A DNA stretch of 64,000 bases from Chitinophagaceae bacterium (GTDB taxonomy: Bacteria; Bacteroidota; Bacteroidia; Chitinophagales; Chitinophagaceae): the NCBI GenBank assembly GCA_014379345.1, contig JACMLY010000079.1:26353-90352 (forward strand). Direction: 5' to 3'. The notes beneath the pieces are model-generated. The model searched no databases, was not told the DNA's origin, and worked only from the letters and a program-made list of their open reading frames with translations. Below, one piece after another: positions 26,891 through 34,550 of the stretch (positions within the stretch are counted from its first letter, which is position 1; each line of letters opens with the position of its first letter). The position numbers and the translations under genes were made by a program.

Positions 26891-27487
26891 ATGATAAAAA
26901 CAGGAAACCCGGTTATTAGTATATATACGGAAATGACGCCTAATCCCGAAACAATGAAGTTTGTAGCAAACAAACTGTTGTACCCGGGCAAAAGCCTCGA
27001 TATTCCGGAAGTAGATAGTGCCAAGCCTTCTCCTCTGGCCACCGAGCTCTTCGGTTTCCCTTTTATTAAGGCAGTGTTCATCGCCAGCAACTTTGTGACG
27101 CTTACAAAAACCTCCGATACAGAATGGACCGATGTTATTCCTACCATCCGACAGTTTTTAAAGGAGTACCTGGAAGAGGGTAAGACTGTCATTAATGAGG
27201 AAGAAGTGGCGGCTATGAAACAGGAAAGCAGCAATACTGTGACCGCCGATGATGATGATGTTGTAAAACGGATCAAAGAATTATTAGAAAATTACGTGAA
27301 GCCTGCTGTTGAAATGGATGGCGGGGCTATTCAGTTCAAAGAATACAAAGACGGCGTGGTTAATCTTATGTTGCAGGGATCGTGTAGCGGATGCCCTTCA
27401 TCGATGATCACGCTGAAAGCAGGTATTGAAGGAATGATGAAACGAATGATACCTGAAGTAAAAGAAGTGGTTGCAGAAGCCGAGTAA
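26891..27487 (+). CDS. NifU-like Fe-S scaffold/carrier (Nfu)
   Basis: The 198-residue protein combines an N-terminal Nfu_N domain (TPNPETMKFVAN) with a C-terminal NifU domain carrying the cluster-binding CSGCPSS. Nfu proteins carry Fe-S clusters to apo-enzymes. A TAAATTTG box lies at 26865-26872, 18 bp before the ATG, without an obvious -33 element. A hairpin with T-run follows the stop. Confidence 0.9.
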   Translation: MIKTGNPVISIYTEMTPNPETMKFVANKLLYPGKSLDIPEVDSAKPSPLATELFGFPFIKAVFIASNFVTLTKTSDTEWTDVIPTIRQFLKEYLEEGKTVINEEEVAAMKQESSNTVTADDDDVVKRIKELLENYVKPAVEMDGGAIQFKEYKDGVVNLMLQGSCSGCPSSMITLKAGIEGMMKRMIPEVKEVVAEAE

Positions 27488-27518
27488 AATATTTTCCGAA
27501 ATTTTTCTTTTTTTTTAA

Positions 27519-27546
27519 ACCTTCCTCCTCCGGGAAGGTCTTTTTA
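27519..27546 (+). terminator. Intrinsic terminator of nfu
   Basis: ACCTTCC and GGAAGGT form a 7-bp stem with a 7-base loop, followed by CTTTTTAT, 31 bp after the nfu stop. Confidence 0.7.
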
Positions 27547-27866
27547 TGGCTATTAGTGCAACCATTCCCTGTTTTACCTTAATAAACAATTTAGATATAC
27601 GACAGGATCTGATGAAATGAGGATCGCTAAGGTTTTCACGTGATTCTTAATCACCCCATTGCTCGAAATAAAATTATTAGTGCCTGGGTCAGTCGATACA
27701 GGAATGCAGGAATACAGCAATAATCCGTTCACTACACTAATCTCTCCGGTCTTTTTCCGGAGAGATTTCTTTTTATAGTCCTTCTATGATACCGGTAGGT
27801 GCTGGCCTGCCAGTCATAGGCGTTCAATTGTTTTTGGAATGGTGTAAATTGCCGTAAACTATTGCC
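27547..27866. other. Gene-free stretch with an orphan terminator
   Basis: About 320 bp separate the nfu terminator from the next gene. No convincing ORF is present. A perfect 11-bp stem (AATCTCTCCGG / CCGGAGAGATT, 27739-27767) with T-run stands here, 250 bp past nfu and after nfu's own terminator. It may therefore end a separate short transcript from within this stretch. No clear TAnnTTTG promoter was found for one. Confidence 0.4.
27739..27776 (+). terminator. Orphan intrinsic terminator
   Basis: A perfect 11-bp GC-rich stem with a 7-base loop is followed by TCTTTTTAT. It is separated from the nearest upstream gene by another terminator. Confidence 0.75.
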
Positions 27867-28391
27867 ATGGTTTTTGTGTATCTCCTTTTTTGTTTAATTA
27901 TTGGACTGCTGATCATAGCCGCAAAGCTTCCGGAGAAGTATCACGTTGAACATTTCACCGTTATAAAAAAATCTATCTGGGATGTTATGGATAAGGTGTC
28001 TGATCTTAACTATTATGCGAAGTGGAATCCCTGGCAGATAATGGAAAAGGAGGGAAAATATGAGATTTCAGGTACGCCCAAAACACCGGGACACAAATAT
28101 AGCTGGCGGGGAAAAAAAACAGGTGTTGGAAGTTTAACCTTACGTGATCTTGATAACCGCCATGTTCATTTTGACCTGGAGTTCATTAAACCCTGGAAAG
28201 CAAAAGCCAAAGATGATTGGGTGTTCGAAGAATGGGGAAGCGGCGAAACGAAGGTTACCTGGCAGAATAATGGAGATCTTCCTTTTCCCATAGCCCGTTT
28301 AATGGGGCGGATGCTGAAAAAAAATTTAAATAAACAATTCACCGAAGGATTAAAAAATTTAAAAAACCTGTGTGAAGGGTATTCGGCATGA
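27867..28391 (+). CDS. Membrane-anchored SRPBCC (START-like) family protein
   Basis: The 174-residue protein starts with one hydrophobic helix (VYLLFCLIIGLLIIAAKL). A polyketide_cyc2/SRPBCC-type domain follows: an N-terminal strand, SDLNYYAKWNPW, YSWRGKKTGVGSL, and a C-terminal helix. These domains bind hydrophobic ligands; no specific ligand can be given. It overlaps the M23 peptidase gene by 4 bp. Confidence 0.7.
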   Translation: MVFVYLLFCLIIGLLIIAAKLPEKYHVEHFTVIKKSIWDVMDKVSDLNYYAKWNPWQIMEKEGKYEISGTPKTPGHKYSWRGKKTGVGSLTLRDLDNRHVHFDLEFIKPWKAKAKDDWVFEEWGSGETKVTWQNNGDLPFPIARLMGRMLKKNLNKQFTEGLKNLKNLCEGYSA

Positions 28392-28984
28392 GTAAATCTT
28401 TTATTTTATTTTTTACAGTGATGTTCTTGAGCCTTGTCGTTTTTTCGCAACTACCTGATAGTACCATCAGGGACCTCAAAGACGGAAAATTGCTAAATGA
28501 TACGAGTTACATTTATTGGCTTCCTTTTGAACCCGGGAAAAAATATTTGTTGGTACAGGGTTGGGAAAGCAAACATTCACACAAGGACGAATTATCACTC
28601 GATTTTAAAATGAAACCCGGAACAAAAATTTTTGCCGCCCGCAATGGCCTCGTGGTGGAAATCAAAGAAGATTCCGATCGCGGAGGAGTTAAAGACGAAT
28701 ACCTTGGCGAAGACAATCATATCATCATTCAACACGCGGACAGTTCCTACGCAGGATATTGGCATCTTGAAAAGGATGGAGTAAGCGTGCAGATTGGGGA
28801 ATGGGTAAAAAAGGGGCAGTATATCGGAACTAGCGGCAATACTGGTTATTCTGCATTTCCGCATTTACATTTTTATGTCTATGCCCGGCAAGGGGAATTT
28901 AAAACATTGGCAACGCGTTTTGTTACTACAAAAGGAGTGCGTTACTTGCGCCCAGGACAATATTATAAAAGCATCCACCCATAA
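28388..28984 (+). CDS. Exported M23-family metallopeptidase
   Basis: A signal peptide (about 22 residues ending near VFSQ) leads into a LytM/M23 domain. HSHKDELSLDF supplies the first His and Asp zinc ligands and PHLHFYVY the HxH motif. Such enzymes cut peptidoglycan cross-bridges. The 198-residue length implies a single catalytic domain with no LysM or coiled coil. The next start is a TTG 5 bases beyond the stop. Confidence 0.87.
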   Translation: MSKSFILFFTVMFLSLVVFSQLPDSTIRDLKDGKLLNDTSYIYWLPFEPGKKYLLVQGWESKHSHKDELSLDFKMKPGTKIFAARNGLVVEIKEDSDRGGVKDEYLGEDNHIIIQHADSSYAGYWHLEKDGVSVQIGEWVKKGQYIGTSGNTGYSAFPHLHFYVYARQGEFKTLATRFVTTKGVRYLRPGQYYKSIHP

Positions 28985-28989
28985 TTATT

Positions 28990-29607
28990 TTGCAGCAAAT
29001 CTTCGAACAATTTATTGCAGGTTTAAAAAACACGGAATGGCTGGAGTTTATTGCAGTTATTTTTGGAATCGCCAGCGTGATCTTTTCACGCATGGAGAAT
29101 ATCCTGGTGTATCCCACAGGGTTGGTGAACACTATCCTCTATACTTATTTTAACTTTTTTTGGTGGAGCCTGTATGCTGAAGGAAGTCTTAATTTTTATT
29201 ACACGATAATGAGCATCTATGGCTGGGTGTTATGGGCACAGCACAACAAGGGAACACATCAGAAAAAATGGATGATCACCCGCTCTTCTTCCCGCGAATG
29301 GACACTCGCAATATTATTTTTTATTACAGCGTGGATAATACTTTACATCATTTTAAAAAAGTACACCGATAGTAATGTTCCCTGGGGCGACTCCTTTGCT
29401 TCTGCCTCCGCCTATACGGGAATGTGGTTAATGGCCAGGAAAAAACTGGAAAACTGGATCTGGTGGATCCTTACAAATATTGCTTCCATACCCCTGTATT
29501 TTTACAAGGGAGCTGTATTTACAAGCGTTCAGTACATTGTATTTCTCGTATTGGCAATACTCGGCTACATTGCATGGCGCAAAAAACTTTCGAATGCCCA
29601 TGATTAA
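28990..29607 (+). CDS. pnuC: Nicotinamide riboside transporter PnuC
   Basis: The gene uses a TTG start 5 bp after the M23 stop. The 205-residue product has about seven membrane helices with the family pattern WLEFIAVIFGIASV, NILVYPTGLVNT and YYTIMSIYGWVLW. PnuC takes up nicotinamide riboside by facilitated diffusion, driven by phosphorylation inside. The next gene, a NadR-type kinase, overlaps by 8 bp, so uptake and trapping are encoded together. Confidence 0.9.
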   Translation: MQQIFEQFIAGLKNTEWLEFIAVIFGIASVIFSRMENILVYPTGLVNTILYTYFNFFWWSLYAEGSLNFYYTIMSIYGWVLWAQHNKGTHQKKWMITRSSSREWTLAILFFITAWIILYIILKKYTDSNVPWGDSFASASAYTGMWLMARKKLENWIWWILTNIASIPLYFYKGAVFTSVQYIVFLVLAILGYIAWRKKLSNAHD

Positions 29608-30145
29608 AAAAATTGCCGTAATCGGCCCTGAATCAACCGGCAAAAGCAGTTTATGCGAGCAACTTGCCCAACATTACAATACCCGGTGGGTGCCCGAATA
29701 CGCCAGGACATACCTTCTTGATCATGGCATGAATTATTCATACCAGGACCTTCTTACCATTGCAAAAGGCCAGCTTGCATGGGAAGATAAATATTTTGAT
29801 GAGTTAAAATCATTGACCATTGACCACTCACCTCTTTTCATTGACACCAATATGTACGTTATGAAAGTATGGTGCGAATTTGTATTTGGCCGCTGCCACG
29901 ATTGGATCCTTCATCAAATTGCCCAACGGGAATATGATCTCTATCTACTCTGTAATACGGATCTTCCCTGGGTGAAGGACGAGTTAAGGGAGTATCCCGA
30001 TCTGGAATCAAGACAAAAGCTGTTTCATATTTATAAAGATATAATGATCAATCAACCTGTTCCATGGATCGAGATCAGCGGGGACTATTCACAAAGATTC
30101 TCTAAAGCAGTTGTTGCCGTGGATGATTTATTGGTTGCGCGGTAA
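29600..30145 (+). CDS. NadR-like ATP-dependent ribosylnicotinamide kinase domain protein
   Basis: The track's start at 29480 lies inside pnuC. The ATG at 29600 (or 29594) begins MIKKIAVIGPESTGKSSL, whose Walker A motif GPESTGKS is typical of the NadR kinase domain; VPEYARTYL follows. At 181 residues it lacks the adenylyltransferase and repressor parts of full NadR. It should convert nicotinamide riboside to NMN after PnuC uptake. Confidence 0.85.
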   Translation: MIKKIAVIGPESTGKSSLCEQLAQHYNTRWVPEYARTYLLDHGMNYSYQDLLTIAKGQLAWEDKYFDELKSLTIDHSPLFIDTNMYVMKVWCEFVFGRCHDWILHQIAQREYDLYLLCNTDLPWVKDELREYPDLESRQKLFHIYKDIMINQPVPWIEISGDYSQRFSKAVVAVDDLLVAR

Positions 30146-30161
30146 AACTCGTATATTTTTG
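30131..30161 (+). promoter_or_regulatory. Bacteroidota-type promoter before the glycosyltransferase gene
   Basis: TTG (30131-30133), 20 nt, then TATTTTTG (30154-30161) is an exact consensus fit. The -33 box lies inside the end of the NadR-like gene. Expected transcription start is close to an ATG at 30165, which opens a short leader ORF rather than the main gene. Confidence 0.55.
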
Positions 30162-30164
30162 CGC

Positions 30165-30209
30165 ATGCCTGCCGCAAACGAGCCTTATTCTTATGCGTTC
30201 ATTCCTTAA
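30165..30209 (+). other. Possible 14-residue leader ORF overlapping the glycosyltransferase start
   Basis: ATG at 30165, right at the predicted transcription start, opens a 14-codon frame that ends at 30209, 14 bases past the main start at 30193 in a different frame. If translated leaderless, it would affect initiation on the main gene. It may be chance. Confidence 0.25.
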
Positions 30210-31860
30210 AAACCATCACAGAGTTTTATTTTTTACAGGGTGGCTGATCATTAATCTCATTCAGGCAGCAACAACAGAATTTTTTGATGATGAGGCTTAC
30301 TATTGGATCTACTCTCAATATCCTGCATGGGGCTATTTTGATCATCCTCCCATGATCGCTATCCTCATAAAGGCCGGCTATGCCATCTTTAAAAGTGAAT
30401 TGGGTGTTCGTTTTTTTATCATCCTGATGAACACCGCAACCATTCTTTTAACCAGTTATTTAATTAATAACCGCAACGATAAATTGTTTTATGCGATATC
30501 CTTATCCATAGCAGTTGCTCAGATAGGTGGAATTATAGCAGTGCCTGATGTACCATTGCTTTTTTTTGTTACTCTTTTTTTTTCAGTATACAAAAGATTT
30601 GTGCAGAACATGAGCCTTCTGAACAGTTTTTTGTTAGGAGTAAGCATCGCATCAATGGTGTATACAAAGTATCACGGAGTGCTAATCGTATTTTTTACTT
30701 TGTTGTCTAATGTAAAATTGTTTTCAAGATATCAAACCTATTTAGTAGCTGCCATTAGCCTTTTGCTTTTTTCACCCCATTTGTATTGGCAGTACATCCA
30801 TGGTTTTCCTTCGGTTCAATATCATTTATTTGAGCGTAACGCAAGCAGTTACCGGTTAACTTTTACTACGGAGTATATCGTAAGCCAACTGGCGCTGGCG
30901 GGCCCGGTCATTGGCTGGTTGCTGATCTGGGCTTCCATCCGTTATAAATCTTCCTCAACAGTGGAGAAGGCCTTGAAATACACATTGGTGGGATTCTATT
31001 TGTTTTTTATGATAAGCACCCTGAAAGGCCGTGTAGAGGCAAACTGGACCGTACCGGTTTTTGTTGCGTTGATCGTGCTGAGCCATCAGTATTTAAATCA
31101 ACATCACCATATTGCAACATGGGTGTATAGAAGCCTTCCGCTGACTTTACTTATTGTTGTGGTTTTCAGAATTTACATGATGCTTGATCTAAGCACTTCG
31201 GATAAGATCCGCAAGGATGAATTTCATCAAAACAAAGAATGGGTTAAAATCATCTCGCAAAAAGCGAATGGTTTGCCGGTGGTTTTTATCAATTCTTATC
31301 AGTGGTCTTCCAAATACTGGTTTTATAAACATGAAACGGCTTTGGGCTTGAACACGCCTTATTACAGGAGAAACAATTTTAATTTTTGGCCAGTGGAGGA
31401 TGAATTTTTTGGAAAACGTGTGTTTGCTATAGGAGATTATGGAAAGGTTGTGCTAAAAGATAAGATCATAGCGCCAAGATTCAAAGAGAAAGGCTCCGCT
31501 GTCATTCCTTTTTACTATTCATTCATGAAGGCGCAGTTTACACGGATCCGAAACAAGGTAACGCCAAATGCCATTGCCAGTTCTTTTGAGATAACTGTTC
31601 CGGAGAGATACCTTCCTTATTTCCGGCAGCCTCCTTTTGATACGGCATCTATCCAGTTGGCTATTGTTACCAGTGATACCATTAGATACTACCGGTCAGC
31701 TGCAACTGTAAAGCAAATTACCGGGCCTTCATCGCATTTGTCAGTGAATTTCCCTCATCAATTGCCAAAAGGCTTATATGAGGCCCGTCTTGGCATTTCA
31801 AGTGCGATACCTGAATATCCCACCTTAAATAGCACAAACTTCCAGATAAGGGTTGAATAA
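30193..31860 (+). CDS. ArnT/PMT-like polyprenyl-linked glycosyltransferase, membrane
   Basis: The 555-residue polytopic protein begins with a helix and the loop TEFFDDEAYYWIYS, the acidic DDEAYYW motif of the GT39/GT83 (dolichyl-phosphate mannosyltransferase/ArnT) group. About ten membrane helices follow, then a soluble C-terminal domain from about residue 360. These enzymes move sugar from a polyprenyl phosphate to lipid A, glycan or protein on the outer face of the inner membrane. Acceptor unknown. The gene is preceded by its own promoter. Confidence 0.8.
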   Translation: MRSFLKNHHRVLFFTGWLIINLIQAATTEFFDDEAYYWIYSQYPAWGYFDHPPMIAILIKAGYAIFKSELGVRFFIILMNTATILLTSYLINNRNDKLFYAISLSIAVAQIGGIIAVPDVPLLFFVTLFFSVYKRFVQNMSLLNSFLLGVSIASMVYTKYHGVLIVFFTLLSNVKLFSRYQTYLVAAISLLLFSPHLYWQYIHGFPSVQYHLFERNASSYRLTFTTEYIVSQLALAGPVIGWLLIWASIRYKSSSTVEKALKYTLVGFYLFFMISTLKGRVEANWTVPVFVALIVLSHQYLNQHHHIATWVYRSLPLTLLIVVVFRIYMMLDLSTSDKIRKDEFHQNKEWVKIISQKANGLPVVFINSYQWSSKYWFYKHETALGLNTPYYRRNNFNFWPVEDEFFGKRVFAIGDYGKVVLKDKIIAPRFKEKGSAVIPFYYSFMKAQFTRIRNKVTPNAIASSFEITVPERYLPYFRQPPFDTASIQLAIVTSDTIRYYRSAATVKQITGPSSHLSVNFPHQLPKGLYEARLGISSAIPEYPTLNSTNFQIRVE

Positions 31861-31880
31861 ACCCTTAAAACATATTTTAA

Positions 31881-32200
31881 AACACCCCTTGGGGGTGTAA
31901 TCTTTGTAGACCAAATCACAGCCAGGAATGTGCTCCGTATGAGCACCATTTTTCTTGCAGGAATATCTCACAATATTTGCCTGGTAAAAGGGGAATTACA
32001 ACACCCCCATGGGGTGTAATCTTGTAGACCAAACCTCAGCCTGGAATGTGCTCTGTATGAGCACCATCTTTCTTGCAGAAATATCTCACAATATTTGCCT
32101 GGTAAAAGGGGAATTACAACACCCCCCTGGGGTGTAATCTTTGTAGACCAAGTCATATCCCGGAATGTGCTCCGTAGAAGCACCATCTCTTTGCGTGGAG
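31881..32200. repeat. Direct tandem repeat, period 119/118 bp, nearly three units with two hairpins each
   Basis: GGTGTAAT recurs at 31894, 32013 and 32131. Each unit holds a palindrome of the form ACACCCC-GGGGTGT and a second, GTGCTC-CGTAT-GAGCAC, plus a shared TTTGTAGACCAA. The third unit is cut short. The stretch fills most of the 433-bp gap between the converging glycosyltransferase and mtgA genes. The two small minus-strand ORFs in the track (31758 and 31968) are translations of this repeat, not genes. Confidence 0.9.
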
Positions 32201-32293
32201 TAAAAAAATACACGATTTTTTTTCGACGTCCCGGTCACTGGGCCGGGCCATATATATCATAAAAAGCTGGCTACATTTCCGGTAAGGCTATAG

Positions 32294-32998
32294 CTACTGA
32301 ATTAATTTTTGAATATCCGGATCGTTCTGCAACGCCAGCATTTGCCTTAGCACCCAGGGATATCTTATCGAAATATATTTGGACAATGGCTTCACCGTAT
32401 ATCGTTTGGGATTTCGCAGGGAAGCAGCGATCATTGCTGACTGTTGCCGCGTAAGTTTTTTAGAAGTTTTTTTAAAATATTTTTTTGCGGCGGCTTCAAT
32501 TCCGAATACACCTGTACCCATTTCAGAAACGTTCAGGTACATTTCCAGAATTCGCTTTTTTCCCCATACCAATTCAATCATGAAAGTGAAATAAACTTCG
32601 AACCCTTTCCGTATCCAGCTTCTTCCCTGCCATAAAAAAACATTTTTTGCCACCTGTTGGCTGATGGTAGAGGCGCCTTTTACTTTTTGGGGATTTTTTT
32701 CATTATGGGCCATGGCTTTTTCGATGCTCTTCCAATCAAACCCACCATGGTCCGGAAACAGCTGGTCCTCTGCGGCTAACACGGCAAGTTTCGGATACGA
32801 TGAGATCTGTTTCATTCCCACGTAATTTCTTTTCATTCCATGACCGCTGATCCAGCTTGCCAATTGCGTAATGGTGATAGGAGGGTCAACCCATTTTAAA
32901 AGCAGGATATAAAATAATTGAAGGAAAAACAGGATCAGGAAAAGTCGTTTAAAAAATCGCCATATTCGTATGCCTAACCCTGTTGTTTTAGTCGCCAT
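32294..32998 (-). CDS. mtgA: Monofunctional biosynthetic peptidoglycan transglycosylase
   Basis: The 234-residue protein has one N-terminal membrane helix and the GT51 motifs EDQLFPDHGGFDW (catalytic Glu), GASTISQQVAKN and LEMYLN. It polymerises lipid II into glycan strands. The length and absence of a transpeptidase domain identify MtgA rather than a class A PBP. The tandem-repeat block lies just past its 3' end. Confidence 0.93.
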   Translation of the reverse strand: MATKTTGLGIRIWRFFKRLFLILFFLQLFYILLLKWVDPPITITQLASWISGHGMKRNYVGMKQISSYPKLAVLAAEDQLFPDHGGFDWKSIEKAMAHNEKNPQKVKGASTISQQVAKNVFLWQGRSWIRKGFEVYFTFMIELVWGKKRILEMYLNVSEMGTGVFGIEAAAKKYFKKTSKKLTRQQSAMIAASLRNPKRYTVKPLSKYISIRYPWVLRQMLALQNDPDIQKLIQ

Positions 32999-33068
32999 GC
33001 CACAATGCTCTTTGTTGCAATATACGAACGGTGTAATTTCTATTTAATTACCCGGGAGAAAATAAAGA

Positions 33069-33653
33069 TCAAAATGCTTTCTTCGAAGACATGTTAACAT
33101 AGATCACCTTGTATTTTTTTACAGAGTTGGTGTTTCTTTTTTGAAGGTGTTGCCATAACAATCCGGTAGCTGCTACGCCTGCAGCAATCGCCAGCACGGT
33201 TAGTTTATTGCCATCAGAAAGGGATTCACCCCGATAAATGGTATTCACTAGTTCCAGAACAATAAAGCCTGTTCCACCAACAATCATAATATTCCTGATC
33301 AGTCCTCCCCCGGAATTTCGTTGTCTTGCAGAACTACTGGTATAATTAAAAGCCCGTATTTCCTGATAGTGGAGACGAATAGTGTGAATGATCGTATCCA
33401 ATGCAGGTACACCGAACTGTGTCGGCACCTGTCTTACTTCATGTTGTTCGATAAAAACAGAATCATTTCTTATTTGTTTGATGATCCCGCTCAGATTAAA
33501 GCCGGTGTAAGTACTTGCAGAGATAAATGTTCCCGGAAAATAAGCTTTAAGCGTGCGGTTATTTTTTTTCTTCAAAACAATATAATCGGAAGGTTGTGTG
33601 AAACCAGCCAGAGAGAAAGCCGTAAGCAGCATTGGTAGAAAGAATCGGAACAT
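33069..33653 (-). CDS. Exported protein of unknown function
   Basis: I do not recognise the family. The 194-residue product has a signal peptide (FFLPMLLTAFSLAGFTQ), a beta-rich middle with IVLKKKNNRTLKAYFPG, and two late hydrophobic stretches (IMIVGGTGFIVLELV, LAIAAGVAATGLLW), so it is probably attached to the inner membrane. It is flanked by mtgA and lysE on the same strand, with gaps of 70 and 54 bp. Confidence 0.65.
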   Translation of the reverse strand: MFRFFLPMLLTAFSLAGFTQPSDYIVLKKKNNRTLKAYFPGTFISASTYTGFNLSGIIKQIRNDSVFIEQHEVRQVPTQFGVPALDTIIHTIRLHYQEIRAFNYTSSSARQRNSGGGLIRNIMIVGGTGFIVLELVNTIYRGESLSDGNKLTVLAIAAGVAATGLLWQHLQKRNTNSVKKYKVIYVNMSSKKAF

Positions 33654-33707
33654 GAAACAACAAGTTAGGATGCAAACCTTTCACAGTACTCTAAGATTCT
33701 GTTAATA

Positions 33708-34349
33708 CTATTTGATTTTTTCGGCTAAAAAAATTGTTCCGAACAGTAAAGCAATGCCAAATCCAATAAGAAGTGTGCCTGAAATTTTATTGATGACTGA
33801 AATATTATGTAATGTCAGCCTGTTTCTCAGTTTGCCTGCCATCAACACTTTGAAAGTATCGGCAGCAATGTTTAGGGCCAGGCAAACTGTAAAAATGATC
33901 ATGCGCTGCTCAAAAGAATACTTGATGGCAAAATTGGTTGCGGTGGCCAGCCAAAAAATAAAGACATTCGGATTTAGAGTATTTATGAGGAAGCCGGATG
34001 AAAATATTTTGGCCATATCTCTTTTACGGAACCTGGCAAAAGATTCCTGCGTATTGGCCTGCAGTTTTATTTTTTTGAAGAACACATAGAAAACACCCAT
34101 CAGAATTAAAAAAGCGCTTCCAATAAGGCCCAGCGGTTTTTCGTAAATCATCAGACTTTTTACAACTTCTGAAAAAGCATTACTTATTATCACCAGAACA
34201 ATGTCACTTAACCAAACGCCGGTAACAAAACAAAATCCGCCTTCCTTTCCGTTAACAAGGCTCTGTTTGATGATGGTAAAAATGACGGGGCCCACTGATA
34301 TCGCCAGAACAAGTCCTAAAGTCAATCCGCTTACGATGGCCTCCCACAT
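33708..34349 (-). CDS. LysE/RhtB-family amino-acid exporter
   Basis: The 213-residue protein has about six membrane helices and the N-terminal family pattern LTLGLVLAISVGPVIFTIIKQSLVNG. Members export amino acids or related small molecules; substrate not determinable. Its start codon borders the heptad-repeat and inverted-repeat region upstream, so its promoter must lie in or beyond that repeat. Confidence 0.85.
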   Translation of the reverse strand: MWEAIVSGLTLGLVLAISVGPVIFTIIKQSLVNGKEGGFCFVTGVWLSDIVLVIISNAFSEVVKSLMIYEKPLGLIGSAFLILMGVFYVFFKKIKLQANTQESFARFRKRDMAKIFSSGFLINTLNPNVFIFWLATATNFAIKYSFEQRMIIFTVCLALNIAADTFKVLMAGKLRNRLTLHNISVINKISGTLLIGFGIALLFGTIFLAEKIK

Positions 34350-34363
34350 ATTATTATGTCAGA

Positions 34364-34550
34364 TGTTATTATGTTAGATGTAAAATACGAAATACGAAGT
34401 TTGAAGTACGAAGTTGAGTTAGAGTCCATACAATGTAATTGCAATAGGCAATATTTCATTAGAAAATAAACTAAAAATTTTTGTAGTTGAATTTCAGCAG
34501 ACTTCGCATTTCAAACTTCGTACTTCAAACTTCGTATTTCGTACTTCAGA
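34364..34550. repeat. Heptad-repeat array with a perfect 29-bp inverted repeat
   Basis: The left arm (34387-34415) reads as 7-bp units such as ATACGAA, ATACGAA, GTTTGAA, GTACGAA. Its exact reverse complement is at 34514-34542, with 98 bp between. Heptad units continue leftwards to about 34371. The right arm ends just before the GH3 stop. The arms could form a long cruciform or RNA hairpin between two same-strand genes. Confidence 0.85.

Noticed and set aside
31881-32200. CRISPR array
   Set aside because: The period is 119 bp with the whole unit conserved; there are no short repeats alternating with unique spacers, and no cas gene is near.
31758-32213. Two minus-strand ORFs (63 and 81 aa) with similar sequences
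   Set aside because: They share peptides only because they translate the 119-bp tandem repeat; one also runs antisense into the glycosyltransferase. No start context or coding signature.
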